Source: Nautilus pompilius (taxonomy: Eukaryota; Mollusca; Cephalopoda; Nautilida; Nautilidae). From it: a stretch of DNA of 64,000 bases. Position 1 is the first letter of the stretch; each line of letters starts with the position of its first letter. The position numbers and the translations under genes were made by a program. A model generated the notes under the pieces. It searched no databases. It saw only the letters and a list, made by a program, of their open reading frames with translations, and was not told the origin of the DNA. The stretch covers positions 434,001 to 498,000 of the forward strand of contig JACATO010002132.1 in NCBI GenBank assembly GCA_018389105.1, written 5' to 3'. Shown here in pieces: positions 24,641 to 38,400 of this stretch.

Positions 24641-27600
24641 TTAGGAGATTTTTGCAAATGTTTTAAAAGCTGTTTCACCAACTTTTAATTAAGATCAGTG
24701 TGCAGAGAGGAAAACGAGAAAAATTTCTCTTTTTTTTTGGATTACCAAAATATTTAAGGTATAAATAACGTGATGGAGGTGAAAAAAAGGGGAGACTTCA
24801 AACTTGTCACCCTCCAAAATCTGCCCCACCACACATCCCCTTCCCTTTTTTTTTTTAACGATATTCCCGGATCTTGCTGTATCACCATCAGCTGATGCTT
24901 ATAGTCAGTAAAGTTCCATATTTATCACAATGATTTCCTCGGGAAGTCAGTCTGGTGATTCCAAATATCACATTTAAAAGAATTTCAGTCAGTTTGCCAA
25001 ATGAGAGACTTAGATTTCAGACAGTGATGAAAATAAGAGAAGAACAAGTGTCCCCTCTGACCAATTGCTAGTGCAAAACAAAACTTGTCTTTGCTACAGA
25101 AAAATTAAAGGGACACGTTATCAGGCCCCTCTTAGTGACCTAGACAAATTCCATTCAAAGGTGTTCACTCCATTTTTTGACAAACCCTTGTGATCAAGAG
25201 CTGCTGTGTGTTTACCGCCAGCAGGTCTCGTTCTACCAAATATTTCTCCATGTTTTATTACATGCCAAAATCAATCAATACCAAGATGCTGCTGCTGCTG
25301 TCACTGTAAATGATGCATGCTGAATCTCAGTCATTATCATTGTCAAAGTTCAACTTCTTAACAAGATAAACAGCGGGGTTACCACCACTCCTCTAACACA
25401 CATCTAACTCGTGTTCGTGTCAGGGTTGGAAAAAGATGGAAGAGTTATCTTTCTTCTTTCCTTTGATTCTTTATTTGGCCGTTAAGAGAATTGTGAACTG
25501 AATGCTTTTTACAAACCTTGTAGAGACATAAAAACTTAGTTAAATTTCTCTTTTCTTTTATGATGAATAATGTATCAGAAATTGCGTTTCTTCTCATTTC
25601 ATGCAAAGTTTATGCCTGTTATGTGAACTGGCTGCTAAAGCAACTTCCCCACCTTCTGTTATTTAAAGGAACACACACACTCACCCACATGCACCACTCA
25701 AGTCCTTAAAGACTTCCATACACTAGAAGAGATCAATCACAGCATATGCTTAGTAACAACAACAACATTAGCATTTCTTATCTGGCTGCTGGATTTATAG
25801 ATTAATTTAACTCAGTCATAATGAACTAAGAAGCCTTCTAAGTCTCTGGGCAAGAGAGATTCATTTGCTCCAGTACTGTTAGCAAGCATTCTCAGTTCTG
25901 TTAATACAAAACTTTTGTTCTTCTAATATCAAGCTTTGCTGAAACTTAGGCCATGTGTTATTATGATAATAGCATCATTGGCAACTGTAAATGCTAGAAG
26001 CCATTGTTACTACAGTCCAAACACATGATCATTTTGAAAAACAGTCACATCCTTCAAATATCTAAAATCCAAAGAATGTGCATAAGTTATTTAATTTATT
26101 TGTATATCTAAATTGTTTGAAACCTAAATATATGCACAACCTATTCTCCCAATAGTCCAATATCAAGTTGAGAGAAAGCCCATGCCAACAAACTGATAAG
26201 AAGAATAGCAAGAAACCATGCTGGCATCTTACACATACAACCATCCAATGCCCTTAAAAAAAGAAAAAGATAGGGAGAGAAACACCACCCTACTCTGTAG
26301 GAGATTCATTTACTCGATGCCCTTGTGATAGAACTGGAGAATTATTCACCTATTTACTACTTTGGTATGATTCATTTTAAAACCAGTTAATATAAGCATC
26401 TTTACAACAACAAAAAAATCTGATAAAAAGTCAGAAATCCATTCTTCAAGTAATGAGAATCTTACTCATGTAGCAGACAAATAAGGAGTAATTTTGAGCT
26501 GCTATTTTCACCGACTGGCCCATTTAAGAAAACAAATTTCATCTAATTCTCTTTACTGGACACCAAATGTACTCCTCCTCTCTAATTTGTAACAGTAAAT
26601 TTTCCCTCCACCATCAGAAAATTGGTTTCTGAATATACTTTTTCTCAAATTAATTTCAGAATTACTTTTCCAGAAACTGAGAAAGGATGAAGATTAAAAA
26701 AAAAAAAGCTATCAAAATCAAATTTTGATGGAATTTAGCTTCCTTTTCTCTTGGTAGATTCTATTTTTCTTGTTTCATAAAAAATGTCAAAAAATATGCA
26801 AGTTTGCAGGGTGGGGGGGGTCATTCGATATATGTATATGAACACAAGGTCTGATGAATCATGCACATTGTAATTTTATAAGCATAAATTTGATCCCCTC
26901 AACATCATAACTTCAGATTAAGCTGCAGATGGAACTTCCATTTGCTTTCCAAACCTTTGAGTAGTACACCTGAATGTTTACAGGAAGAGGGTTTTGATCC
27001 TGACAGGGTAATCCCTGTAAAATGTGTCTCCAAGGTTTTCGAGGGTGGTAGGAACCTTGGAAATGTAAATTTATGGGTGTCAGGGTCAATGCCCAGTCCT
27101 TACACAGACATATCCATCAAAAAGGGGTTAAAAATAAATGAATCTAAATTGATTTAAAAAATATTATTCCCCACCTTTTTTTTTTTTTTATTATTTCCTG
27201 TGAATTTAAATTTTTTCTTTCCTAGCTTAATACAAGAGTCAGGTATATACTTGATTTCTTTTTCTGAATTCTAGCAACTTCCTTTTAGAAAGAAAAAAAT
27301 ATATTAAAAAGTTGTTTTTTTTAATTTAAATAATACAAAATGCCATAAAAATAAATCACACACAAAGTATAATATAAATTGCAATATTTTCATATCTTGT
27401 TCAGTTTGCAGTTTAATTGGAGCCATTTTGCTTTCTCTAATTTCCATCATTGAGTGTACTACGCTGACTGATTGCAGCAGCAGATGTGCTATTACCTTAG
27501 ACTGGTGAAGTTGTCAAATTTAAAAAAAAGCTACATAGTCTGGTTCCAAGCGTTTTGTGAAAGGTATGGCTGGCTACAGACAAATATCAAAGCAATAGTA

Positions 27601-29014
27601 AGCCCGTGGTTGACAGACACCAGTGACATTTGTGAAAACAAAAGAAGTACCAGCCCTGATATATAGTGTTAGTGCTGTTTACATAATTATAGACAGAAAG
27701 GATGCCGGCAATGTGTTAATAGTAAATGATAAAGCAAAAATAAATTAATACTAGTAATGAGATTTATATTTTCTCAAAGCAAATATCAGGGCATCTGATG
27801 ATTAATGAGTAAGTCTGAACACACAGCCTTGTATATGCTAGGGGGACATCCAAGTGAAATCAAACTGAAAATAGAAGCTTCATGATCCTGAACGTCTCTA
27901 GAATACTGTATTAAAAAGTGAGTAGACAGCAAGAAATAAACATACAACTATAAAAAGATTATTCCACTAATATTTACAAGCACTGTTTGATAGAGATAAC
28001 TGTAGATATGTTTTTCATACTTGGGATTTTAAAATTTCGAAAGAATATTTATGCTCATTTTAGTTTCATAATAAAAAAATCAAACAAAATGACTGAAATT
28101 TTTCAATATATTTCCTCCTGATCACAAACACAATGTACTGAATGCATCTTAAAGAAGAAATAACACATTTTTCAGTATTTTAACATGGGTTTCTGCTCAA
28201 GCTAAATTTTAAAAAAGTTTTAGTTGTACCTTCCAATGCTTCAGAATTGAAGTTATTAGCCAGAAACAACGGCATCTTGAACGCTGACACCAAGACTAAC
28301 AATGTACAAACATGGCAGCTATGTTGATTGGCCTCATGCTGTACTATAGCCAAGCTGGTTTTTGCCAGTGACAGCGCATATATATATATATAAGGACTTT
28401 GATAAATTGACAAAACTCAGTGTATTAATATTAAATACAAATTCTTTCTGGGAGGATAAAATCTGTTTTTCTGTGTATAAATCTCTGGATCAGGTGATAA
28501 ATTTTTTTCCCCATTTTTCTTCTCCTAAACAGAGATTTTGGCAACAAAAAATATCATGACATGCAATTTTTTTTTTTTTTTTTTTTCACATTTACAAAAA
28601 TCTACCAAAAGCAAAGTTTATTTCTGTGTGTGGGGATCTGAAGCTAGGAGTCGGTCAGTTCTGTCAGTGAAACAATCAGAAACACGCAAAAATTAAAGAA
28701 AACAAGTCCAACCACAAGGGTGAATGAATAACTACCTACACGAATGTCCAAAGGTAAAACAGCATCATCAGAGTAATACATTTTTTTTTACAATAATAGT
28801 AACACATGCCTGTCAAACAAGGGGAAGGAGCAGTTTGAATCAGACCCCAAAATAAATATGGACCTTCCTTCCTTTGAAACGCCCAGTCCCACTCCTCCAG
28901 TTGACCATTTTCAGACATACATCCTCCCCAGTTAGAAATGCACACACACCGTACTGCTGGTCTCAGCTTACTGCTATTGTCGTCAATTCAGATTTCGCTT
29001 CAAAGACCATAGCT

Positions 29015-29130
29015 GACTAAACAGGCAGCTAATTGGGCAGCTGGTTTAGAGTCTTTGCCTCGCTATTCTGTAAAGGGTCCAAGACTCGACACTGTTGAGC
29101 AAAGCATTGTTACTGTTTGCCTTTTATTAA
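29015..29130 (+). repeat. Possible tRNA-derived SINE head
   Basis: TTGGGCAGCTGGTTTAGAG and GGGTCCAAGACTCGAC stand at A- and B-box spacing. No family body was recognised after it. Confidence 0.25.
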
Positions 29131-31399
29131 TAGTACCCCACTCAAAGGGTTGGGGGGGGCATGGACAGCTGCTTTATTGGCACATCCTCCCCTCCAGGAT
29201 CTACTCATAAAGGCCTGACTGCTTATCGTAATCCACTTTCACTGATGAAATTTAATGCACATAAAGGATGTTTATCATTCTCTTATCAATTTTCAGATCG
29301 TCATTTTGTGGTTTTTAGTTCTTTTGGAGGAGGAAACAGCAATATCTCAACACCGTACAGACGACAGCCAAAACCTTACTGGAGCACAATTCAAATGAAA
29401 CTAATTACACTCTCCCTGACTGGAGAGCTACAGTCACCACCCATACTTACTTGAGAAGTATCAAAATTTCCCATTTACTAAAATTCACATTAAATTAACA
29501 TGGCTGAGTTATTATTATCCCTCCTAGGCCTAAATTAGCAGTGGATTATTACTCAGTCTTATTTCCCACCTGTAATGGTTAAGTCAAAACGTCAATAGCT
29601 TAACAACAAATTTTATTATTTCATAGCCTCAATTTATGATTCACAATAAATGTTTTTACAAAGAAAAATCAGTATTCCAGCTGGCTTAACAGAATATTTC
29701 CAAACATTTTTAGGCATTAAATGTTTGTGTGTAAGGGAAAGGCTAGGTGATAATTTTGATAATGTTGCATTCTCCTTAAAGGATGTAACTTAAGAGGCGT
29801 TTACAACACAGATTACTATTTAATAAAAACAACCTGAAAATGTAGAAAAGATTTTTTTTTTTTTTAAAAAAAACCCAATTCACTGTTACTGCTTTCAAAG
29901 GAGTTCCCTCTACCTTAAACATGTGGGTGCTTATTAACTACGGGAGAGAGAAGCTACAGATGCTATTCTCTGCTAGTGAGAACCATAAATGCAAGTCTCT
30001 GCTTTCTTACTATCTATGGCAGTTGAAGAATATTCCCAACTTCTACACGCATGTAGACAAGAACGTAATTTATAAAACAAGCAAACTTTCACAAGAAGCC
30101 ACCTACCTACCTTACACATCCAGATGTTGATCACTTGGTATTCAAAGCACACGGCTTCCTCGTCTGTGGTTTTTTCTTTTGGATCATCACTAATAGGCTG
30201 AGAAGCTATACTCCTTAGCTTCTGACCAAGACAGACTCCAGAAAATCAGGTTCCCACCCCAGCTTTGTCCAACTGGTATAAAATCAGAACTTTCTCTCTC
30301 TCTCTTTTTTTTTTTAAGTGTGTTTTCAAAAAAAAGGCCAGCAAACTTTTGGTTTTGCTCAGTTGACGAAGCTAAAATCTTGTGCCAGTATGAAAACCAA
30401 TCATGTCGACACTGCAACAAAAATCAATAAGAACAGTTGTATCAGATGTGGATTTCAACCATCAGTGCCAGAAGTTCAGTGGCTTCTGAAGAAAAGCAAA
30501 ACTGCCTGTCTTAATACTCTACGAATACTAATTAGACTTCTCAATACTCAAAACAATACCAGCTGCGGCAAATTTCTGTCAAAAACAACAAATGCACTCG
30601 TATTACGACTTAGGTAAGAGAAGCAGCTTTTTTAAAAATACAAATTTGCCTAAACCCAGTATACAGTCTTGATTACTAATATTTCTAGAAATAAAATACA
30701 AGTTTTCTAAAGGTCATCAGTAAAAGAATGTGCGTTTAGAAAGAGGGTTAACACCTGGGAGGGACTGGGTTGACCACTGGGAGATTTCAAAGATGAGAAT
30801 TTTCACTAATGTTTCTCTTTATTTTATTTATGGATTTTCTTTTTTTTGTTGTTGCATGATGAAGTGGGGCAAGGGGGTCCAAATCATTTAAAATCCTTCA
30901 CAACAAACCAAAGGGGGCAGGAGGGGTGTGTGTGTGTGTGTGATCTGAGGTCCTAGGATCACACCTCACTGTAAGCTGCTCTCTACCCATCTCTGATTCA
31001 ATACATTTTACCAAAATTTTATGCATACATATAAAATTAGCAGCCTCCATTGTTTAACAATGGACAATAAGTCAGGTGGAAAGAAAGACAACTTTAGTAC
31101 ATAATACACAAAAGCAACAAAACTGTACTTGAATAATACAGACATTTTTTAAAAAGGGGCTACTAAATAGTTTGCATTAATTTTCCATCACCTCTAATCT
31201 TGCCTCACTGTTTACCTGGACTTTTTTTTTGTTTGTTTTTTTTACATGGAAATAACTATATTTTGACCATTCTTTAGAAAATATCTAATTGAGAATGATG
31301 TTCATATTTCCAAACCCCATACATACACATATATATGATATAAGTCCACTCTTGGGCCACAAAAGTCAATTATATTCAGGACCTTTGGTTAGTCAGGTT

Positions 31400-31615
31400 T
31401 TTTTTTATTTGTACGCCAATGTCAACAAGGTAGACAACCCCTTGGTAAGGGACCGTAGTGCCACAGTTGTCCTCTAGAAATTGTTGCCAGTTCCGCACCA
31501 CATGGAGACCAGCCAATGAAGAAGGGCGAGAGGAAACCGTACGGCAAACAAAGCCGGTCCCAGCCGAGGTTTGAAAATCGGGGCCCCCTGACTTAAGCAG
31601 TTCAGTGGGTCTGCC
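31400..31615 (-). repeat. tRNA-derived SINE copy
   Basis: On the minus strand: a head with GATTTTCAAACCTCG (B-box-like), a body ACTGGCAACAATTTCTAGAG then GACAACTGTGG, and a 3' end GGGGTTGTCTACCTTGTTGA, CATTGGCGTACAAATAAAA. The end matches GGTTGTCTCCCTTGTGGGCA of the copy at 51290. Confidence 0.55.
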
Positions 31616-31619
31616 CAAA

Positions 31620-34599
31620 CAACCTTCATATGCAATGTACCACTGTTTTTGTTTTTTTTTTAATTTTTATTATTATTATTATTTTTTTTTAAATCCTCAA
31701 ACATATTAGAACATTAGTCGTTGTTTCTTGGACTAACAAACTTTCGCAAATCAGGGCTATCAGGGGTCCGATAAAAGGTCTACTAAATTGACAACTTATA
31801 ATTCTTTTCAACTTTCTATAGAATTTTCTTTCTTTTTTTTTTTCCTCTGCTAACTGTCCCCTACCTCCCTGAGACCTAAAATACCAGCAACCCAAACACC
31901 TTTAATACATTATAGTAATTACAATAAAATCCCTCCCCCTTTTTTTAAAATTAGATTAACAGACATGTGATTATTCAAGTAGCCAAATAAGAATACTAAT
32001 TTAAAAACAAACTTCTTTTTTTTTAAATCTTTTGGCAAGTTAATCTAATTGAAAGGTGTAGCCCCTAATGACCATTATAAATCCCCTTAACAAGCATGCA
32101 CTCTTCCATCGCCTGCTTTGTTTGTGCCGGTGGAAGTTCCATTTTTTTCCGGCAGCTCCTTTGATTGAGACAGTTGCCAGCTGATTAGATTTTCCAAAAG
32201 AGAATGTTTAAAAAAAAAAGCATCCAACCTGTCCAACAGGCTACCATACATACTGGCTAGCTATTAATCAACTGGCTAACTATTAATCAACGCCACATCA
32301 GATCAGGAAAATGTGGTTGCTGTACTTCAAAATCCATTCCAAGTCAGTCCTCTCCCTTTCCTTCTGCAACGTCATTCTGCTCAGACAGTTTTACAATGGC
32401 ACAAGGCCCTTTAACCAGACAAATTTTATCGACTGAAATTTAGATGTACACCAATCAAAACATCCATGTGTGTGTGTATGTTAGAAATTTTTTTTAATTT
32501 AGGTATTCTGTGAAGAAGAAAAAATAGGATGTTATAAAGAAAATGAATTTAAAAAATATAATTATATTGAATCCAGTGCATAAATATCTGCATAAGATTC
32601 AGTAAAAAAATGTTTTTTAAAATAATACACATTACCCACAATTCCAGAAAAATACTGATAATCTCTTATTTGTTAAATTATACCTAAGTATGAAGGGTTC
32701 TTGTACAGTTCTTCTACACCTTACCAAGCTACCATGGAGAGGTTAAGCACCAAGCTTGACTGCCAGGGCTCGAAAATATGGCAAGTGGTTATGGAAACAG
32801 ATCCCAACTGGATTTCCAGCTTTCACACTCTCCCTAGCACTGAGAGACACAAATATGGCCACCAGTTGAACAGCGCAAATAAATGACCAGGTTACTGTGG
32901 AATCCACCTTTAGACTCACCTAACTAAATCACTTTATTCAAGAACCTTATTACCAGCTGACCTTTTTAGCAATTCCCCTCAAACCATCTCCTCAAATGGG
33001 AAAGCTCAACTGGACTTCAAGTGTTGCCATTCTCAAAGATTTCTACAGAAGATATATCTCACTTTGTCTCCATACCAACTAAAAAAAGGGGAAATGTCAG
33101 AGAGCAAGAGGGAGAGCATTGTTACAACTATGCACTAAATAGGCCAGTCCATAGATAAATAAAAAGAACTTACAGAAGGAGCTAGTTTAACAGGTAATGT
33201 ATTATTCTACCTCTACATTTCTTCTTCCATTTGAGGAGAATGAGCTAAGAATTTAAATATACAAAGGGAGAGTACTCTTTGTAATTGGAAAGGAAAGCAG
33301 CAATAGGAAAAAATTAAGGCTAGCATGTGAAATGCAATTCTATTTAATATTTTCTGATGGCTAACTATGCTAGAACTTTAGCTAATTATTATTATCATGA
33401 CCCCCCCCGTATTAGTAACCACATGCAACTAAAACAAATCTGTTCCTTTCTGAATGCTCAAACTAATTATTTTACAAATGTTTACTGGGTCTTCTCTTAA
33501 GCATCTTCAGTTTAAATGTGATAAATCTAGTATTTCTAATCACTCGGCGTACTTCAAATGATTAGGGCATGAAAACATTCTCATAAATCCATACTGAGCA
33601 CTGTAATAAATCAATATTCTAAAGACTCTACGCCTACACGGCGCAGACAAGATGTGAATGATCCGAAGATGCATACAGCGCAACTTCTTTTACTTTTACA
33701 TTTGATAGTCTGGATAATTACTCCTAACATCCTATTCTCTTTGCTTGCAGCTGTAGATTTCTGTTATTAATTATCCCTCAAGCCTTTCCCAATTGCCAGT
33801 TTGGTAAATGTCCATTTAGATCATTTTACATATTTTAGCACAAATCCAATTTTACACTTAACCAAACTAATAAATTATTCAGATTTACTTGATGACAAAG
33901 GATTATAATATTCCTTAATATTCATTGCATAAAAACGTGTGTGTGTGTGTGTGTAGAAGAGAGAGAGATTAAAAATAACAACACACAAAGGAAAAGATAT
34001 AAATGTGGATTAAACAATGAAATGTGCCAAGCGAGTATTCTGACTTTTTTTTTTTAAAGTGGGAGAGACTGGAAGATCAAAGTTCCAACATAAGCTTAAA
34101 TGTTGTCACATAAATATTTAGTATGCTAATGTGCATCTAATTACATTCACTGATGAACTGATTATATGCAACGAGTGTTGGATCTACAGTTATGACTGCT
34201 GCCAGTTTATACTGGAGACAGAAAACATTCAAATGAAGCCCGGCTGAAATAGCATCACCATAGTGAGTATCTGGGCCTGGGTAATCACCATAATGCAATA
34301 GGGCTAAAACAATCAGAAAACATTTTTTACCTCGTACCAATAGCTTTTTTTGTTGTTGTTGCTGTTGTTATCATTCATGAAGTTGATGCAATAATTCAAT
34401 AAAGTAACAGATTTTTTTGTATGCATTTAAAACTGTGACGTTATCCACCTGTTTTTCTCTCTATTCCATGGCGCTTTAGTTTTCTCTTTGGTGTGCCATC
34501 TACCACGGCAAACAGGGAATTTCAAACTCTTTTAAGATGCATCACCATCACTACTCTCACTCACCATCCACTATATGAAAAATACATTCCGGCACAATG

Positions 34600-34634
<35 letters not shown>

Positions 34635-35125
34635 GTGGCAGTTAATAAAATATGTGCGATATCAATACAGTGATCAAACAGCTTGAGAAGTCATAATTCC
34701 ATTACTTACAATTACAGTATCAGAAAATCCCCACAAAATAAGCTACTGGTGTTGTTTGTAGCCTTGCATCTAACCAAAACCAACCTGAACAAGGCGATTT
34801 CACCAAATGAGTTCAATTGTTCTAGAATAATTTTATGACCTCACTGCTATCAGTTTTTGCAGCAATTTTCCATTGTCTTTTTTTTTTAATCTCTGCATCG
34901 CTCTCTCACTTTGGTAAACTAATGCATTTTTGTTTTTTAAATTATTGGCATTGTTAATAACCAGGTCTTACAGGAGTGGCCAATTGCCAAATAAATTACC
35001 CATGTAAAATTGGCAACAAGGGAGATTACTAGCCTTATGAAAGATCCAAAACAAAGTCTTTTACTCAACTTTCGTTAAATGATCGATGTACTGGATTAGG
35101 AGGTGGGACAGATATCAGTCATTAT
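31620..35125. other. Non-coding stretch with candidate regulatory blocks
   Basis: No coding exon was seen. Blocks 32040-32300 and 33600-33850 are non-repetitive and carry clustered homeodomain-, TCF- and E-box-like motifs. GT and GA microsatellites lie near 33938 and 34603. Confidence 0.45.
34603..34631. repeat. (GA)n microsatellite
   Basis: About 14 uninterrupted GA units followed by a short G run. Confidence 0.9.
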
Positions 35126-35129
35126 ACAG

Positions 35130-35470
35130 TTTGGTGTTTTTATTGGCAATAAATCTTCACCTGCCCACCCAATAAGACGGAGATCACACCGTGCACCTCT
35201 GTCGCCCAGGTGCGCTAATAAAAGAGTACTGTTATTATAAGCAGGTAAATCTCGCGTTCTACTTCTGCTGTCTACGGTGGGGCAAGGAAAAAATCCCTCA
35301 CAGCAACAAGAAAACACAACCAAACAAACTTTCCACCACCTAGAAATTCCAAGAAGCTGGCCAGACAAAACCATGACGGCTTGGCAGGCAGAAATTGTAC
35401 TGAATCTGTAATGACAAGTTTCCAATTCAAAACGACGGTCAGCTGGTAACTGGCACACACACACACACAC
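35130..35470 (-). repeat. Diverged SINE copy
   Basis: On the minus strand, GTTTTGAATTGGAAACTTGT in the B-box position, GGGATTTTTTCCTTGCCCCA and GACAGCAGAAGTAGAACGC correspond to GGGATTTCCCTGCCAAAGTC of the copy at 12880. It ends with CCAATAAAAAC. It is more diverged than the other copies. Confidence 0.4.
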
Positions 35471-35479
35471 ATTAGTTTT

Positions 35480-38400
35480 GTTGAACAAATAAAAGAAAAA
35501 CAAAATAGTCCACTATTCAAAGAGTTGAAACATTGGATAAGTTTGTTTTTTTTTTCCAAAAGAATAATAATAATAATAATAATCTACATGCATAAAGGGC
35601 AAAGATTCTTTTAAATCTACTAAAAGTTTCTATCAACCGATAATTTAGAAGATAACGAAAATTGTTCATAAATTTCAAAAAAAAAAACGCATGGAAGATC
35701 TTTTTTGGATTCCCATCAACACGATAAGAGTACCCTGAACTATAAATACCATTCTCCTTCCTCTTCAAGAGATCTGGCCTCTTGTCACTCCTCTACTTTT
35801 TCACTGTGTCAATCAGAAAGGAGAAAGTTCTTTTGGGGCAGGAGGGTCAGCTTACAATAGATACTGATGACCTAGCAAAAACCGACAAAGGCAAAAAGAA
35901 ATTTTTTGTCAGGGTGGGGTGGGGTTACTGACGGACTGAAATAGTAACTCATACAGTTTAGAAACTTCTATGAAACTAACCGGTCGTCGACGTAGTAGTT
36001 AGTCTTGCATGACAGACGGTAAGTTCTGCTGCCACCAGGCTGTCTGCTGGGAAACCAACCGACCATAAATAATGACTGCGGTGGACACATGCAGATCAAT
36101 CCACATTTGTGGAGAACATAAATCAGGCAGATACTCGCAGCTTCTTCATAAGTCCACTTAATGTCTGCCAGCAAAAGAAAGTCAGAAAGCACAAATGGTA
36201 GATGGGCCTTTCTGGGAATCAATAAAGTCTTTTTTTGTCTTTTGCAAGGGGGGGGGCTAAAAAAAGTTATCAAGAAACAGTAATTTTCTTCTTCTTGTTT
36301 AAATATGAGGTGAAGCAGCAAGAAGTGATACAGACAGGAAACAATCTACAAAATCCTAATCAATTAAGGCAAAATAGTCTCAGACACAGACAGACAGGGA
36401 TGGATTTACATTCATAAGCCCTGCTGCCTTCATTGCTAAATAACTTGTCAAAGGTTTTGTTTAAAAGTTGAGTGGTCAACACATTTTACACCTGTAGTAC
36501 ATAAAACCCTGCACCTTAAAATACAGTTCATTTAGGCTTACTGCAAATGCCATCCATTAGCTACATATACTATGGATGGAATAGTATTAATTCAGAGCTT
36601 AGTACTTTAATCCTTTCATCTCCTATTCTCAGCTGGAAATATATACCACAGAAGTTTTGTGCCTCTCGTCTCTTCTCATGGTCCAACACCCCAGCCCGAT
36701 CATGTCTGAAAACCCCTACAGCATTTCTGGAACTTTCCTTGCCTACATCGATTCCTGCCGAGTAATTTCCTTTCCACTCAACGTGAGAAACAGCCACAAT
36801 CTGTTTTTATTATTAGTATTTTTAACTTCCTTAAAGAGATGGGCAAGAATGAGTTTTCTGAGGAGGAGAAATAATCTCCACGATCACAGGAGCTAGCTAG
36901 CTAGCTGCCGGCTAAGCCGTTTCTAACGCACAATACTTGCTTCCACAATCTCTCGGAATTCGTGCAAAGCAGCGGTAACCTAAACAAGGCCCCAGTTTAT
37001 TTCACGTTCTCAATTCTTTTGCTGGACGCTGAATTGCCAAGATCGAAACCCCCCTCTCCCCCACCGAGCTCATTCCCTGCAGGTTGACTCAGGCTGGAGT
37101 AACCTCCCCTTCTTACCTTTCTTTTTTTTCACCAGCCATGCGTAGGTTTCCTAAAAGAACTACCCCCCCGGTAGGGATCTGCCTACTGAAGTTGGAAGCA
37201 CTACCCCCCTCCATCTCCTCGCAATAAAGCGCAGGATTAGCAATAACAACAAACAGGACACAACAAACTCTCTCTCCCACCCCGCACCTATGTCAACATT
37301 ATTCGGCGTGCTAACTTTAATGTAAACAATTTTACTTGTGTGTGTGTGTGTGTGTACTTTCCAACATTTCCAGTTTTTCTCTTAAAATATATTGTTGTTA
37401 GTGAACTCTCTGAAAAATCTCTTGCTTTCATTAAAAAAAAAACCCTGTTTATCTAAACGCTCACTACCGTTCTGACTTCAGTCTCAGGTCTCAGAAGTAA
37501 GTAATGACCCCACAGAATCTGAACAAAAACAAAACCTATTTTTTTTTTTTCTCCTTCTTTGTTAACCCTAACCCTGCTGGCTTTCTTTATCCGGCGCAAA
37601 ACAAAGGAACTGTCTCACTCGCCATGTCGAGTATGGCCAAGCCAATCACCTGGTAAGTTTTTTCCCTAACACTGTGTAGTAAAATTGTTCAAACAATTGA
37701 TTAAATTTAAGGAATTTGTTTGGGAGACGAATGGTCTCTCTCTCTCTCCCCATCTCCATCTCTCTCTCTCTTCTCTCCTGGTAAAGCATAAACCAGCCAA
37801 TGCAAAAAAAAAGACGTGTACAATCCAAAATTGTCTGGTTTAAATGAGACTGGAGCCGACTAATTAGTCAGTCTTCAGCTTTCTGTACGTGCTGCATTGT
37901 GGGAATACTTGCTCCAGTCTCCAATACGCAAAAATCTGCATCGGTGGCAACGTCAAGATGGCACGACCCAAACAGAACAATCTGCAGAATCAATGTGTAT
38001 TACAAAAATTATTGTGTTCGTGGAATAAATCCTACTAGATATTATCTATTCACCAAGTCACTCGCACAAAACAGATTTTGTTAGTGAAACGACGGGTTAC
38101 GGAATTGATTTTGCCACATGAAGTAAAATCCTCCTGCCATCAACATTATAAATTCACAATTGAATTCCCAATCAAACCAGTCGTCAAATCTCCAAACTGC
38201 TACAGATTCCTACTACAACTAAAGTCAATCGAGAGGAATGCTCTCCTGGCAAACAATTTGGAAAATAACAATGGATAAACAAACATTTATGACAGAAGTG
38301 TATAGATCTAAATAAAAAGGTTTTTCTTTGCACAGTTCAATAAAACCTATTAGAACGGGGGGGGTTAAAGTATTCGCAGTTATTGCTCACTAACTTAAGC

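Larger units (their letters stand above)
23370..31390. other. Mostly unassigned non-coding sequence
   Basis: Apart from the 62-bp duplication, the SINE pieces and the CA tract, nothing was recognised. The segment 26950-27150 has a weak B-box-like GGTTTTGATCCTG and an A-rich end and could be another old SINE. Confidence 0.45.

Noticed and set aside
24344-24688. 114-codon plus-strand frame
   Set aside because: It spans the duplicated unit, an AGA run and a SINE tail, and has no domain.
36570-36797. 75-codon minus-strand frame
   Set aside because: The opposite strand is equally open. No recognised family and no splice context for the candidate gene at 44.6 kb.
37561-37575. Interstitial telomeric repeat (TTAACCCTAACCCT)
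   Set aside because: Only two units, as is the one near 40956. This is expected by chance in AT-rich sequence.
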